Assembly: GCF_000222485.1 (NCBI RefSeq)
Contig: NC_015914.1
Location: 4,136,001-4,200,000 of the forward strand
Direction of reading: 5' to 3'
DNA: 64,000 nucleotides
Source: Cyclobacterium marinum DSM 745
Lineage (GTDB): Bacteria > Bacteroidota > Bacteroidia > Cytophagales > Cyclobacteriaceae
Below are positions 8,614-18,591 of the stretch, piece by piece. Under the pieces are notes generated by a model. That model saw nothing but the letters and a program-made list of their open reading frames with translations. It was not told the origin of the DNA and searched no databases. Every line of letters begins with the position of its first letter. Positions within the stretch are counted from its first letter, which is position 1. A program made the position numbers and the translations under genes.

Positions 8614-9552
8614 TTAGCTAAATAAACTGTAACGAATTATCAATTTACCACCTGATCTCCACTTTATCCATCCTTGGTCAAGACTTGAGAAATCTTTGTC
8701 AGTAAGTTTAACTTTCAGCCAATCTCCCCGGACCGCTATAGGTTGCAAAAAATCATAAGGTCTAGTGTTAATCGAAGCATTTTCTAAAGGTTTAACCAAT
8801 ACCTTTTGTGGGAACGCATCAAGAATTTCCACACTATTTATATTTAGAATAAACTCGGGCCAATAGATTAGCTTGCCACTGAATTTATCTATAAGTACCG
8901 ATTGACCTGTTTCTTTGTTTACCTCTACTTCTAGCATATACTTTCCGGAAGTTAGCACTTTTAACATCAGCCAATCGTAATCTAATTTTTCTATTTCAGG
9001 GAAGAAGTAAGGGGGTGCATATTGGATATCATATTGTCCATTATGATTTTTATAAAACACCAAACTGTCTATAACCTCTCCAAGGCCATTCCATGCATTT
9101 GGGTTTGATGGGGAATAAAAATACAGTTTGTCATTTGCTGAAAAATTGGGGCTAAACAATCCTTGACCCATAACCTTTTCAAATTGAATATTGTGGACCG
9201 GTTGGACTGGAATTGGTTTGGGGGTGATTTGTTTTTGTTGGGCAGGAACCTTGTCTCTCTCCAATTCTAAATGGCGCATGTATCCTAGAAAAAGTAAAAT
9301 ACTCAGTACAATAAATAGAATAAAATTGGTGTAAACGATAATTTTTGTTTTTAATCTACCTGCCAGTATTATTGCTAGGATCAAGGCACCAAAAGCATAC
9401 AACAGGGCATAGCCAATTAATATGGTAGCACCGGCTAATCCTTGATTTTTGCCTACCCCCATGTATCCAGAGAACATAGCCCCCAAGATGAAAAACACTA
9501 TTATTGTGAGAAAATAGAATAAAAAACTGGAACCTTTAAGTGCTTTTTTCAT
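8614..9552 (-). CDS. Membrane protein of unknown function with extracytoplasmic C-terminal domain
   Basis: 312 residues. There are three hydrophobic segments in the first 100 residues (about 10-30, 40-62 and 72-92), then a 200-residue soluble region. A linker rich in Pro and Gln (around 105-117) separates the two. The C-terminus (VRGDWLKVKL then WIKWRSGGK) has the look of an SH3-like strand-rich module. I do not recognise the family. The gene stands alone, convergent with the thioesterase and followed upstream by a 600-bp gap. Confidence 0.75.
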   Translation of the reverse strand: MKKALKGSSFLFYFLTIIVFFILGAMFSGYMGVGKNQGLAGATILIGYALLYAFGALILAIILAGRLKTKIIVYTNFILFIVLSILLFLGYMRHLELERDKVPAQQKQITPKPIPVQPVHNIQFEKVMGQGLFSPNFSANDKLYFYSPSNPNAWNGLGEVIDSLVFYKNHNGQYDIQYAPPYFFPEIEKLDYDWLMLKVLTSGKYMLEVEVNKETGQSVLIDKFSGKLIYWPEFILNINSVEILDAFPQKVLVKPLENASINTRPYDFLQPIAVRGDWLKVKLTDKDFSSLDQGWIKWRSGGKLIIRYSLFS

Positions 9553-10163
9553 GGATCAATTAATTATCTAACCCGAGGTTGATAGTAGTGTTTTGTAGCT
9601 GGGATTATAACTGGTTAGTTCAATCGCTAGGAAACCAAGCCTTAATAATCTCGATAAAGCAAAGAATCACTATTATTGAACTTAATTTGTTCTATTAATA
9701 GGGAAAAGAACAAAAAAGCAATCAGTACGCTATTGATTGTAGGTAGTGTTTAATTTATCCTTATAAAATTAATTATATTTAATAAAAAACAAAATAAATG
9801 ACCAATTAAAATTGAGGTTTACCAAATTGATTATGATAAAACTCAAATGAAAGGTTCTTAATAATAAATAATGTTTTGATCTTAAGATTTATTGAATATT
9901 AGTGAGTGTTTTGGTAGAAAAAAATGTATCAAAGTTACCGAAATTGAGATGTTTTCATTGCTTTTGGTAGGTCTTTGAATCTTTGGCTATTTTATTTCGC
10001 TCGATTGAAACTTATGAAATATTAAATGAGGTACTTTATTTAGGCCCTCAAAACTGCAGCTCTCCTACTAAAGCTAGGGCTTATGGAAATTCAAACCCAA
10101 AATATGGCGGCTAAATAATCTTTTGAAAGTAGATTTTTTAGGACATCCATGCCTAATTTTATA
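9553..10163. other. Intergenic gap, 611 bp, no gene seen
   Basis: AT-rich sequence with stop codons in all frames. An imperfect inverted repeat CAATCA...TGATTG lies near 9720-9741. A slightly more GC-rich patch at 10042-10110 may be a relic but encodes nothing recognisable. Confidence 0.5.
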
Positions 10164-12176
10164 TTAATTTACAACGTACAATTGCTCATTAACTGCTTTA
10201 TTTAGTACCGTATCCGACCAAGTATAAGCAGGCGGGATTTCACCAATGAAATAGGTTTTTGTTGGGTGTATCAACGCCGGAATCTGATACATATCGGTAA
10301 TCCGTAATACATTCAATAATTCTAAAGCGAAATCCCTTCCATTTTTTGGGCTGGGTTGGTCATGTGTTTCCGGTGGATTGGCCAAATAAATATTTTCACA
10401 TTTTTCATCCATCAATGCTGCATACATGGCTATGGATGCCATTCCATCCCTGCCAAGAATACTGATTCGATCGGGGGTTACCTCAGGCAATGTTCTACAA
10501 AATTCCAATGCGCGCATGGTGTCATAGATTTGCATGGAAGCGATGGTTTTGCCTAGCCAAGCTGCTGATCGCCTGATATGCCAATTCAACTCAGGTGCCC
10601 AGCCGGCTTCCCCCACGCCCCTTACCTCCACGTACGCGATGTTATGCTTTCCAGGTACTTTTTGCGCAAAACCTTCACTTTCCCACCTTTCCTCTCCCGG
10701 GGTTCTTAGTACCAAGAGCAGAGGCGATTTCTCTTCTTTAGGGTGCCGGTAAAAGATATTTACTTTAAGTTCCCATCCTTCTTCGCTGTTAAAACTGTAG
10801 GTTTTATTCCCATACTTGGCCAAGTCAGCGGTTCTATAAATCATTTTGCCTCCTAAATCTATTGCAGCATCCGGAAATGCTCCAAAAGTTCTTGATTTGA
10901 GAAAGTGCTTAACTTTTTTTTGATGGTCTACAAAATCTTCTCTACTATTGATAACCGGGATTTCGGCCGTTTTGATGAAGGAGTGCTGGATGGTTTTGGT
11001 GATATCTGTAGCTGGTTGCCTGCCATTATAAACGTTAAGGCTGTCAGCAGGCAGTAATTTTTCCTTATTGGTTTCTATATCTACGATTTCTTCAGCGGGA
11101 ACATCTTTGCCCATTAAGTGTTGAAGGAAAAAAGAAAAAATGGCTTTCCTCGATTTTGGATGGTAAGAATGCCCTCCCGGTGTTTCTACTAGTGAAATAT
11201 TATTTTCTTCATCAAATTTTTTATAGAAGTTGCGTAATGTTTGATAAAACTGCCTTGTGGACTCAATCCCATAAAGTTCGTCTCTATCCGATTGGGCTAT
11301 AAGCAGAGGTTTGGGGGCAATTAAAGCTCCGATATCTGTGTAATCCATTTGATAGCCATTGTTGATCATCATGCAATCACAATGGCCATCTATTCTTCTT
11401 TCGCCTACCTGCGAGTCCATGGTTCCCGCTCCACAAACAGGCGCTGCAGCTTTAACTCTTGGGTCTGCTGCAGCAAAGTACCAGCTTTGGGAGCCGCCTC
11501 CCGAAATGCCGGTAATGCCAATATTGTCCATGTCCACGTCAACACGTGTAGCAAGGTAGTCCAGGCCTCTTATTGCATTCCATAATTCTACAGCGGCGGG
11601 GTTATAGCCTCGAGAGTACCAATTGAACCATCCCTTGTTATAAGGTCCCCAATGATGTCCCCAAACTTCACCAAATTGGATGGTGTCAAAAATTAAGGTG
11701 ACAAATCCAAGTTCTGCCAATCTTCTCGCATGCGCCTGGTAGTTTACCTTTTGCCCATGAGAATGACCGGAAAGATAAATTACTGTTGCCCGAGGTTGAG
11801 AAATATTGTCGGGTACATAGAGGTTTGCCGGGACAAATAAATTGGGAAGGGATTCATAGTAAAATTTTTCGATGTGAAAGCCTTTTTGTTGCAAGGTGCC
11901 TTGGAAGTAAGTTTTGGGAGGATTCCTTGGTTCAGTCATATTAAATCCCATCATTTCTATAAATTGATGGTGTTTTACAGTACGAACCGAATCCCATTCA
12001 TCCAGGGTAAGGGAACTTGAAGAAAAATGATCAGTCATTCCTTTGGCCTCTTGTTTGAGGTAATGCATGATATTGTTTGTAGGAGAAGGGTTTTTGATAT
12101 TCAATGCCTTCTCTTCTTTACATGCTCCTGTTAATAAAATTAGCAGACCTAGAGAGATTAAGTTTAGCTGTTTCAT
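10164..12176 (-). CDS. Two-domain alpha/beta hydrolase lipoprotein, acetylxylan-esterase-like
   Basis: 670 residues with a lipoprotein signal (C19 in LTGAC). The first domain (about 60-370) is a complete alpha/beta hydrolase: nucleophile S225 in GISGGG, Asp near 297-299 in AQSDRDE, and His336 in GGHSYHP. It resembles acetylxylan esterase and cephalosporin-C deacetylase-type enzymes. The second domain (about 400-670) keeps the hydrolase layout, but the elbow reads GRDGM (575-579), with Asp577 where the Ser should be and no obvious terminal His, so it is probably non-catalytic. A role in deacylating carbohydrate in the periplasm or at the cell surface is inferred. Confidence 0.82.
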   Translation of the reverse strand: MKQLNLISLGLLILLTGACKEEKALNIKNPSPTNNIMHYLKQEAKGMTDHFSSSSLTLDEWDSVRTVKHHQFIEMMGFNMTEPRNPPKTYFQGTLQQKGFHIEKFYYESLPNLFVPANLYVPDNISQPRATVIYLSGHSHGQKVNYQAHARRLAELGFVTLIFDTIQFGEVWGHHWGPYNKGWFNWYSRGYNPAAVELWNAIRGLDYLATRVDVDMDNIGITGISGGGSQSWYFAAADPRVKAAAPVCGAGTMDSQVGERRIDGHCDCMMINNGYQMDYTDIGALIAPKPLLIAQSDRDELYGIESTRQFYQTLRNFYKKFDEENNISLVETPGGHSYHPKSRKAIFSFFLQHLMGKDVPAEEIVDIETNKEKLLPADSLNVYNGRQPATDITKTIQHSFIKTAEIPVINSREDFVDHQKKVKHFLKSRTFGAFPDAAIDLGGKMIYRTADLAKYGNKTYSFNSEEGWELKVNIFYRHPKEEKSPLLLVLRTPGEERWESEGFAQKVPGKHNIAYVEVRGVGEAGWAPELNWHIRRSAAWLGKTIASMQIYDTMRALEFCRTLPEVTPDRISILGRDGMASIAMYAALMDEKCENIYLANPPETHDQPSPKNGRDFALELLNVLRITDMYQIPALIHPTKTYFIGEIPPAYTWSDTVLNKAVNEQLYVVN

Positions 12177-12448
12177 TTTTCGAGATTAAATAAAGAAGTA
12201 AGATAACCACAGGATTTTTTTAAGCCAATGCTTTCTAAAGTTGATTTCAGTTTGAGGGTGAAAATAAGAGGAAATTTTATTTTCACTTGATTTTGAGGAG
12301 AATTTAAGGGATATTGATAAAGGTAAGGTTTTACTTAACTGATTAAAATAGGAAAGGGTATAAGTAGTCAAATCGAAGTTCTATATGATTAAATAGAAGC
12401 CCACGTAAAATCGTTTATTATCATTAACATAAATTTGTTTGTAAGCCT

Positions 12449-13279
12449 ATGAAATTGACTGAAGAACAAATTGCCCAATACCAAAAAGATGGCTATTTAC
12501 TTGTAAAAGGATTTTGTAGCCAAAAGGAAACCAATAAGCTTTATAAGGTAGCTTTGGAGGATGAGGCAATGAGTAAAAATGCCATGGATCTAAATGACCA
12601 ATCGGGCATGAAGACCAAGCTTTCATTGTGGTTTAAACCTGGGAATGACGTGTTTGGCTATTTGACTAGAAGTGAAAAAATGGTAAATGCGGTAGGGCAA
12701 TTGCTCGAGGGAGAAGCGCCTGTATGTCACTTTCATTCCAAGTTAATGCAAAAAGAACCCAAAGTAGGAGGCGCATGGGAATGGCATCAAGATTATGGAT
12801 ATTGGTATAAAAACCAATTCATGTTTCCTGATCAATTAATGAGTGTAATGGTTGCATTAACAGAGGCAAATAAGCAGAACGGTTGTTTGCAGGTAATCAG
12901 AGGCTCACACAAGCTTGGAAGGGTGAATCATGGGTTTGCCGGTGAGCAAGTTGGGGCTGATATGGTGATGGTTGAGAATGCTTTAAAAACGATGGACCTT
13001 GTCTACTGTGAAATTGATCCCGGAGACGCGCTTTTCTTCCATAGTAACTTGTTGCACCGGTCAGCAGCAAACCTTTCGGAAAAGCCTAGATGGTCCATAA
13101 TTTCATGTTTTAATTCTCAATCCAATATTGCCTACAGTGAGACTTCTACCGCATGGAAAGAGGCTTTAGATCCAATCCCGGATGAAGCCATTTTAAATTG
13201 GGAAGCTGATTCTTTATCTCAAGCAGATTTCCTTAAAAAGGAGAATGACCCTGCCTTGAAAGACACAGGTTGGGAATAA
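12449..13279 (+). CDS. Phytanoyl-CoA dioxygenase (PhyH) family protein
   Basis: 276 residues. The Fe(II)/2-oxoglutarate oxygenase facial triad is visible: H113 and D115 in EWHQDYGYW, and H203 in NLLHRSA. Arg214 in EKPRW is the likely 2-oxoglutarate carboxylate anchor. Bacterial PhyH proteins hydroxylate varied small molecules such as ectoine, halogenated compounds and secondary metabolites, so the name should not be taken to mean phytanate metabolism. There is no signal peptide. It stands alone and is convergent with the helicase gene. Confidence 0.88.
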   Translation: MKLTEEQIAQYQKDGYLLVKGFCSQKETNKLYKVALEDEAMSKNAMDLNDQSGMKTKLSLWFKPGNDVFGYLTRSEKMVNAVGQLLEGEAPVCHFHSKLMQKEPKVGGAWEWHQDYGYWYKNQFMFPDQLMSVMVALTEANKQNGCLQVIRGSHKLGRVNHGFAGEQVGADMVMVENALKTMDLVYCEIDPGDALFFHSNLLHRSAANLSEKPRWSIISCFNSQSNIAYSETSTAWKEALDPIPDEAILNWEADSLSQADFLKKENDPALKDTGWE

Positions 13280-13308
13280 GCCTTATCACCAGAAAAAGAA
13301 GGGTTGGA

Positions 13309-14634
13309 TTAGTTGGCCACTTCCATTTTTACTTTCAGCTTTTTTAATTTTTGATTGTAAGTATTGTTGAGAAGGTCGTCTACTCTTTCTGTGGGAATGG
13401 CCACATAACTGGCATTGTCGAGAATATTAATCATGCCAATTTCGCTGCCTTTTAATCCTCCTCTTTTGGTGAAGAATCCAACAATATCTCCCTTACTGAC
13501 TTTATTTTTCTTTCCAACACTTAAATAAATACAGGTAAGAGGGGAGGACTCTGGTGTTTTAATTTCTTGCGGAAGCTGGTATTCAGGCAAATTATTATCT
13601 ACATATTCAGGGAAGGTTTCTTCATGAGCAAGCAACAGGTAACTTTGCCCTTCGGCCATCATTCTTGCCGTTCTTCCATTTCTGTGTACAAATGCATCTT
13701 TCTTTGGAGGCAATTGGTAGTGAACAATATGCTTGATTTCAGGTATGTCCAAACCTCGGGATGCAAGATCTGTGGCAATTAATAAGGAGTGTGTACCACT
13801 TCTGAATTTTATCAGGTTTTTTTCTCTATCAATTTGTTCCATGCCACCGTGCAATAATACATGCTCAAAGCCAAAATCTGTTAGGAGTAGGCTTATTCGA
13901 TCTACGGCATCTCTATGGTTACAAAATACCAAAGTGCTTTCCTGTCCAAAATCTGAAACAAGGCGCATTAGGCTGTCTATTTTTTCTACACTTGAGGTCC
14001 TAACCAACTGTAGCAATAAGGTCATTACTTCACCTTCTTTCAAGAAATCCACTTTCTCATAAGTTTTGAAAGGTAAGAATTCGGGCAAGGTATTGAGGGT
14101 AGTTGCAGAGGTAAGAAAATACTTTTGTCCCTCAGAAAGGTCTTTAAAGATAACGCTTAATTGCTCATGGAAACCAAATTGAAGGGATTTATCAAATTCA
14201 TCCAAAATAACCAGACTAATATTTAAATCCGTTAAATTCCCTTTTTGCGCATGTTCTGATAGTCTTCCCGGAGTCCCTAAAATCACTTTAGGCTTTTCCA
14301 TAAGTCTATTCTCTTCTGTTCGCATAGAGTGCCCTCCATAGCAAACGCAAGCGTGAAAATTTGTCTTCAATGATTTGAAAACCTCAGTAATCTGTAAAGC
14401 AAGTTCTCTAGAAGGGATTATAATAAGTGCAGTGGCGACCGCTGTGGAAGCCTCCAAGTGTTGGACCATCGGAATAAGGTAGGCAAGTGTTTTTCCGGAA
14501 CCCGTGGGAGCCAATAGCATGACAGGAGCATCCCCTGAGGCCTTCTCCATAAATTCCAATTGCATTTTATTGAAATTTTTTAATGAAAGTCGTTCCAAAA
14601 AGGTTTCCTTACTTGTTTGATTATTCTTGTCCAT
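13309..14634 (-). CDS. DEAD-box RNA helicase, DbpA-like
   Basis: 441 residues. Motifs in order: LAPTGSGKT (Walker A), PSREL, GTPGR, DEFD in place of DEAD, SAT, then in the second RecA domain VFCNHRD, ATDLASRGLD and HRNGRTAR. The C-terminal 75 residues (CIYLSVGKKNKVSKGD onwards) resemble the DbpA RNA-binding domain that targets 23S rRNA hairpin 92. A role in large-subunit ribosome assembly is therefore likely. The E-to-F-D change in motif II (DEFD) and Asn for Ile in motif VI are minor departures. A CAAAGATA box lies just upstream of the ATG but is too close to call as a promoter. Confidence 0.9.
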   Translation of the reverse strand: MDKNNQTSKETFLERLSLKNFNKMQLEFMEKASGDAPVMLLAPTGSGKTLAYLIPMVQHLEASTAVATALIIIPSRELALQITEVFKSLKTNFHACVCYGGHSMRTEENRLMEKPKVILGTPGRLSEHAQKGNLTDLNISLVILDEFDKSLQFGFHEQLSVIFKDLSEGQKYFLTSATTLNTLPEFLPFKTYEKVDFLKEGEVMTLLLQLVRTSSVEKIDSLMRLVSDFGQESTLVFCNHRDAVDRISLLLTDFGFEHVLLHGGMEQIDREKNLIKFRSGTHSLLIATDLASRGLDIPEIKHIVHYQLPPKKDAFVHRNGRTARMMAEGQSYLLLAHEETFPEYVDNNLPEYQLPQEIKTPESSPLTCIYLSVGKKNKVSKGDIVGFFTKRGGLKGSEIGMINILDNASYVAIPTERVDDLLNNTYNQKLKKLKVKMEVAN

Positions 14635-14696
14635 AGGACAAAGATAAGGATAGGCAATGAGACAAAAGTGCTTTATATAAAGAATTTAAAAAATGA

Positions 14697-14725
14697 AATC
14701 CTGCCTGAAAAATACAGACAGGATT
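14697..14725 (-). terminator. Terminator after the DUF4136-type gene
   Basis: An 11-bp stem with one wobble pair (14697-14707 with 14715-14725) lies about 50 bp downstream of the minus-strand gene ending at 14777. A short T-rich run follows on the minus strand. Confidence 0.6.
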
Positions 14726-14776
14726 ACAAAGGTTGTATTTGATAGAGGAAGCGAATACATCGCTTACAATTAGCGG

Positions 14777-15358
14777 TTAATTCCTTGTCAAAATTTTAAA
14801 TTGATCCATTACTTTATAGGTGGCTCGGGTTAAATCAATGTGGATATTTGGAGAGTTATAATCAAAATAAGCTGAAGTATACCCTTGCCAAATAGTATTT
14901 CCTTTTTTATGATCGATTACCAAAACGACAAGCATCCCATCATTCTGAGTGTATTTTATGGCGTTGTAATTTTCACCCCTTTTTTGTCTTTCGAGACTAT
15001 CCAAAACAGACTCTTCAACCAGTTCTATTCCCTGTTTTTTTAACCAATAGTCAAAGTTTGGTTGGTTGTATCCCCTGTACCTCACTTCACTCATATAAAG
15101 TTTGTGGATAATTAGAAGATCTGGATTTTTATCTCTTTCCCTAAATCCTTGAGAGCCTAATCGTGAGGAAATGGATTTTTCAATAATTCCGGTAAAATCC
15201 CTGTCGTTTTTCCCTTCTTCAGCCACAAATCCAAAAGTTTTGTACTTTTTGAAGGCTCCTTTGTAATTGTAATCGTATTCGGCAATAAAGTCTCTTTGTG
15301 ACAAGCATGCTGAGTTAATTATCAGTATGGCGAAGATAAAGTAATTGAAGTTTTTCAT
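14777..15358 (-). CDS. DUF4136-like lipoprotein
   Basis: 193 residues with a lipoprotein signal (lipobox NSAC). After the signal the strand Y-D-Y-N-Y-K-G and a following KYKTFGF match the start of DUF4136, a family of small exported proteins of unknown function in Bacteroidota and Proteobacteria. The C-terminal part has the usual DxxxGNTIWQGY strand (DHKKGNTIWQGY). It stands alone with its own terminator. The role is unknown, probably in the envelope. Confidence 0.75.
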   Translation of the reverse strand: MKNFNYFIFAILIINSACLSQRDFIAEYDYNYKGAFKKYKTFGFVAEEGKNDRDFTGIIEKSISSRLGSQGFRERDKNPDLLIIHKLYMSEVRYRGYNQPNFDYWLKKQGIELVEESVLDSLERQKRGENYNAIKYTQNDGMLVVLVIDHKKGNTIWQGYTSAYFDYNSPNIHIDLTRATYKVMDQFKILTRN

Positions 15359-15664
15359 ACATTTTTCTTGAAAAGAGGTGAAGCAATAGGTTTGTGATTT
15401 TGTGAAACAATTAAGTTTTATATCTCAAAACATAAAACTGCAATTTTAAAATAAACTTCAGAATAGATTTTTTGTTCAGGGTTTTGTCGCTAAAAACTGA
15501 ATTAATGTTAATGAATTTCAGTATAAAATGCAAGTTTTTTGGTTCATATTGCTTAAACTTATGTTATTGAATATTAGTGGTCTATACTATTCCATTTATT
15601 TGATAAACCGTAGGAACAAATTGGATCAACCACAATCTCTCAATCAAAAAGAGGGAGAAAACAA

Positions 15665-15694
15665 AAAATGGCAAGCCAAAAGGCTTGCCATTTT
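15665..15694 (-). terminator. Strong terminator after ribulokinase
   Basis: A perfect 13-bp inverted repeat (15665-15677 with 15682-15694, four-base loop) with T-runs on both strands. It lies 32 bp downstream of the araB-like gene on the minus strand. Confidence 0.85.
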
Positions 15695-15725
15695 AATTTA
15701 TAGATTTGAAAACCATTTTTTTATT

Positions 15726-17387
15726 TTAGCTAAGCTTTTCAATAAATTCACCCAAAGCCAAGTACTTTTCGTATTTCGATTGATAAATAGCAACCTTTTC
15801 CGGATTTGGGTAATAAACTTTATCAAAACCGTTGCCCATAGCTGCTATGGCCTCGGTTACATTTGGATAAATGCCCGCTGCGGTAGCGGCATAAATGGCA
15901 GCACCCAAAGCTGGGGCTTGTTCAGATTTTGCTTCTTTTATAGGCATATTCAACACATCTGCCAAAGTTTGCATGACCAAGGATGATTTTTTTGCCACCC
16001 CACCTAATCCTACTACTTGCTCTATTTTTACACCTTCTTGTCGAAACCTTTCGATGATTTTTTTTGATCCAAAGCAAATGCTATCCACCAAGGCTTTGAA
16101 AACATGGGCAGCGCCTGAGCCCATGTCAAGACCTTGGATTGCTCCTTTTAAATTCTGATTGGCATCGGGTGTTCTTCTTCCATTGATCCAGTCCAGCGCG
16201 ATTACATCCGTTTCATCAGGAGCTATTTTTTCAGCTTCATTCGATAGGGTTAATATTAAGTTCTTTTCCAATAGATCTATAGTTTCTTGCTTAAGCTCAC
16301 CATCCATAGTAGCATTTTTGATGGTAGTGCTGGCAGGTTTTAGCAATAATTGGACGAACCAAGCGAGGACATCACCAAAGGCAGATTGCCCTGCTTCTAA
16401 GCCGATTTTCCCCGGGATAACAGACCCGTCTACCTGTCCGCAAATCCCCTTTACCAACTTATCTTCCAATGCCTCATAAGGACTCACCATAATGTCGCAA
16501 GTAGAGGTGCCCATCACTTTAACAAGGGTGCCCTCATCAACTTCTCCTCCTATGGCACCTGCATGGGCGTCGAATGTACCAACAGCAACGGGAGTGCCCT
16601 CTTCCAAACCTAGTTTAGTGGCCCATTCTTTTGCTAATCCCCCTGCAACCTGGTCGGAGGTATAGGTTTCTTGGTAAAGTTGGCTCTTAAGCTTCTTCAG
16701 GCTTGGGTCAAGCTTTTCTAAAAACGCTTCCTCAGGCAACCCTCCCCAGCTCTCATGCCATAAAGCTTTGTGCCCTGCGGCACAGCGACTTCGCTTAAAG
16801 TCAACTGGGTTTTTGCCACCTACTAATGTATAGGTCAGATAGTCGCAATGTTCCATCCATGAATAAGTTGCTTCTGCAACTTCTTTGTCTTCTCTGATGA
16901 TATGTAAAATCTTCGCCCAAAACCATTCTGAAGAATAAATACCACCTTCATATTTGGTGAAATCTTCTCCTCCCCAAGTCCTTGCCAAATGATTGATTTC
17001 ATCCGCCTCAGCAATTGCCGTGTGGTCCTTCCATAGGATCATTTGGGCATTGGGGTTTTCAGAAAATTTGTCAGAAAGTGCTAAAGCCTTGCCGGAACGG
17101 TCTACCGGAAGTGGAGAGGACCCTGTAGTGTCTACGCATATTCCTTTTACTTGAGCTTTGGGTATACCGGACTTTTCCATCACCGCTTTTACGGTATGTG
17201 AAAGCCCTTCAAGATGATCTAATGGGTGTTGCCTAAACTGGTTTTTTGATGGATTGCAATATTTGCCTTCTTTCCAACGGGGATAGTTGTAGACTTCAGA
17301 AGCAAGGGTGACACCATCACGGGTGTTGACCAAAATGGATCTGACAGAATCTGTTCCATAGTCTACACCCAATACGTAATTGTCCAT
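15726..17387 (-). CDS. araB: Ribulokinase (FGGY family)
   Basis: 553 residues, the length of AraB rather than of the shorter xylulokinases and glycerol kinases. The N-terminal phosphate-binding loop is VLGVDYGTDSVRS, followed by an AraB-like SYNYPRWKEGKYC region. In the second domain, GTFDAHAGAIGG and the ATP-site sequence VVGLGGVAKKS are well preserved. It phosphorylates L-ribulose (and other ribuloses) in the cytoplasm. No araA, araD, arabinose transporter or regulator lies in the window, so it is an orphan here. It has its own terminator. Confidence 0.92.
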   Translation of the reverse strand: MDNYVLGVDYGTDSVRSILVNTRDGVTLASEVYNYPRWKEGKYCNPSKNQFRQHPLDHLEGLSHTVKAVMEKSGIPKAQVKGICVDTTGSSPLPVDRSGKALALSDKFSENPNAQMILWKDHTAIAEADEINHLARTWGGEDFTKYEGGIYSSEWFWAKILHIIREDKEVAEATYSWMEHCDYLTYTLVGGKNPVDFKRSRCAAGHKALWHESWGGLPEEAFLEKLDPSLKKLKSQLYQETYTSDQVAGGLAKEWATKLGLEEGTPVAVGTFDAHAGAIGGEVDEGTLVKVMGTSTCDIMVSPYEALEDKLVKGICGQVDGSVIPGKIGLEAGQSAFGDVLAWFVQLLLKPASTTIKNATMDGELKQETIDLLEKNLILTLSNEAEKIAPDETDVIALDWINGRRTPDANQNLKGAIQGLDMGSGAAHVFKALVDSICFGSKKIIERFRQEGVKIEQVVGLGGVAKKSSLVMQTLADVLNMPIKEAKSEQAPALGAAIYAATAAGIYPNVTEAIAAMGNGFDKVYYPNPEKVAIYQSKYEKYLALGEFIEKLS

Positions 17388-17594
17388 AATAATTATTTTG
17401 GATTGTTAAATAGCGAGAATCTAATGATGACTTAAAATAGGGAAAGGAAATGCTAACATTATTTGTGAAAAAGTATGCTTGACAAATTCCATAACCTATT
17501 CAGAGTTTGATGTAAAAATATACGGAAAAAATTGAAAAAGGCCCATCTAAACCTATAAAAAATGAAGACTTTGACTTTAATTTGGGTTTAGGGA

Positions 17595-18104
17595 TCAAAC
17601 GTCTTCGACTTCATGCCAAGTCTGAATTTCTAGAATTTTATTTCCTTCGGTTTTGATGGCCATATGGTATTCATATGCTATGGATTTCAATGTTTTGCTA
17701 TCTAAAGCAGAAAAAGTCGTCCAAACTAATGTCCAGTCACCCTTCAAAATTCCTCGATTCACGCGGACGCTAGTAAGTTTGGGCTCACTAAAAGACAAGT
17801 GATTCAAATGGTTATGCTTTGATTTCCAGTGGGAGATTTCTTCAATAGAGTCGTGGATTGAATCTGTATTGGTATTTATACATTTGAAATCAGGATGTAT
17901 GATTTCTTTGATATAGTCGTAACTTTCTAATTGAAGCCCTTTAAGGTATTTCTTAATTAATTCTTGATCACTATGTTCCTTTGGGTTTTTAGTTACCGGA
18001 GGGTTTCGACCTTCTACATTCTTTCTCACCTGTTCTTCATATTTGCTGGAATACAAATAGCCGGGTAGGAATGCCAGTGCTAAAGAGTTTTTAATGTTGG
18101 TCAT
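17595..18104 (-). CDS. SnoaL/NTF2-like protein
   Basis: 169 residues. After a poorly defined N-terminal part (about 1-45), the segment from LIKKYLKGLQLESYDYIKEI onward follows the cone-shaped SnoaL/NTF2 pattern: a helix with the Y-D-Y-I turn, HPDFKC, and late strands ending in W-T-L-V-W-T and QTWHEVEDV. Members range from polyketide cyclases to ligand-binding proteins without catalysis. The N-terminus is weakly hydrophobic and could be a poor signal peptide. Function is unknown. Confidence 0.65.
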   Translation of the reverse strand: MTNIKNSLALAFLPGYLYSSKYEEQVRKNVEGRNPPVTKNPKEHSDQELIKKYLKGLQLESYDYIKEIIHPDFKCINTNTDSIHDSIEEISHWKSKHNHLNHLSFSEPKLTSVRVNRGILKGDWTLVWTTFSALDSKTLKSIAYEYHMAIKTEGNKILEIQTWHEVEDV

Positions 18105-18591
18105 CTTAGATTATCAATCTTAAAAGGGTTATTTAAATTGATATTTTTAAGGGTGTTGGTAGTAACTTTTTCCTTATTTATCTTTCTTGTTACAATAATA
18201 CGAATAAAAAATTCAATTTTTATGGTTTGTAAGATGATTTTTGATAGGTGAGTGGTGTATTATCCTAAACTGACTCAGGACTTTAGTTTATTTTTTTAAA
18301 TCCTTTATTAGGTGGAGTGAATTGCTCTTATGGAAGAAAAAACGAAAAGAGAGTTAGAGGTATAATTAAAATCCGTTTTTTGAAATAGGGTTCATAACAA
18401 CTGGTGTAATATCTAGAAAATTAGGCTTTTTAGAGACAGAATTATAGCCAAGCTATGCATAACCTGTCTGCTTACACTTAAGTTTGTAGATAGTACGGAA
18501 GAGCCTGTGGTTGAAGTGATTTCCGCAAATGATAAAAGGTCTATTTCATAATTTGAGTTAAAATACTTTTTAAGAGAAAAGGTAAAAAAAA
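18105..18591. other. Intergenic gap, about 490 bp, no gene seen
   Basis: AT-rich, with short open frames only. No tRNA-like cloverleaf, repeat or homology-bearing peptide is recognised. Confidence 0.5.

Noticed and set aside
12186-12371. Minus-strand frame of 61 codons between the esterase and dioxygenase genes
   Set aside because: No signal, motif or typical codon use. It sits in the leader region of the dioxygenase and looks like chance.
14639-14646. CAAAGATA (reverse TAnnTTTG) upstream of the helicase gene
   Set aside because: It lies 5 bp from the ATG with no -33 partner, so it would force a leaderless start. Not enough to call a promoter.
15528-15986. Plus-strand frame with a hydrophobic start
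   Set aside because: It runs through the ribulokinase terminator and then antisense to the ribulokinase gene, so it is a shadow frame.
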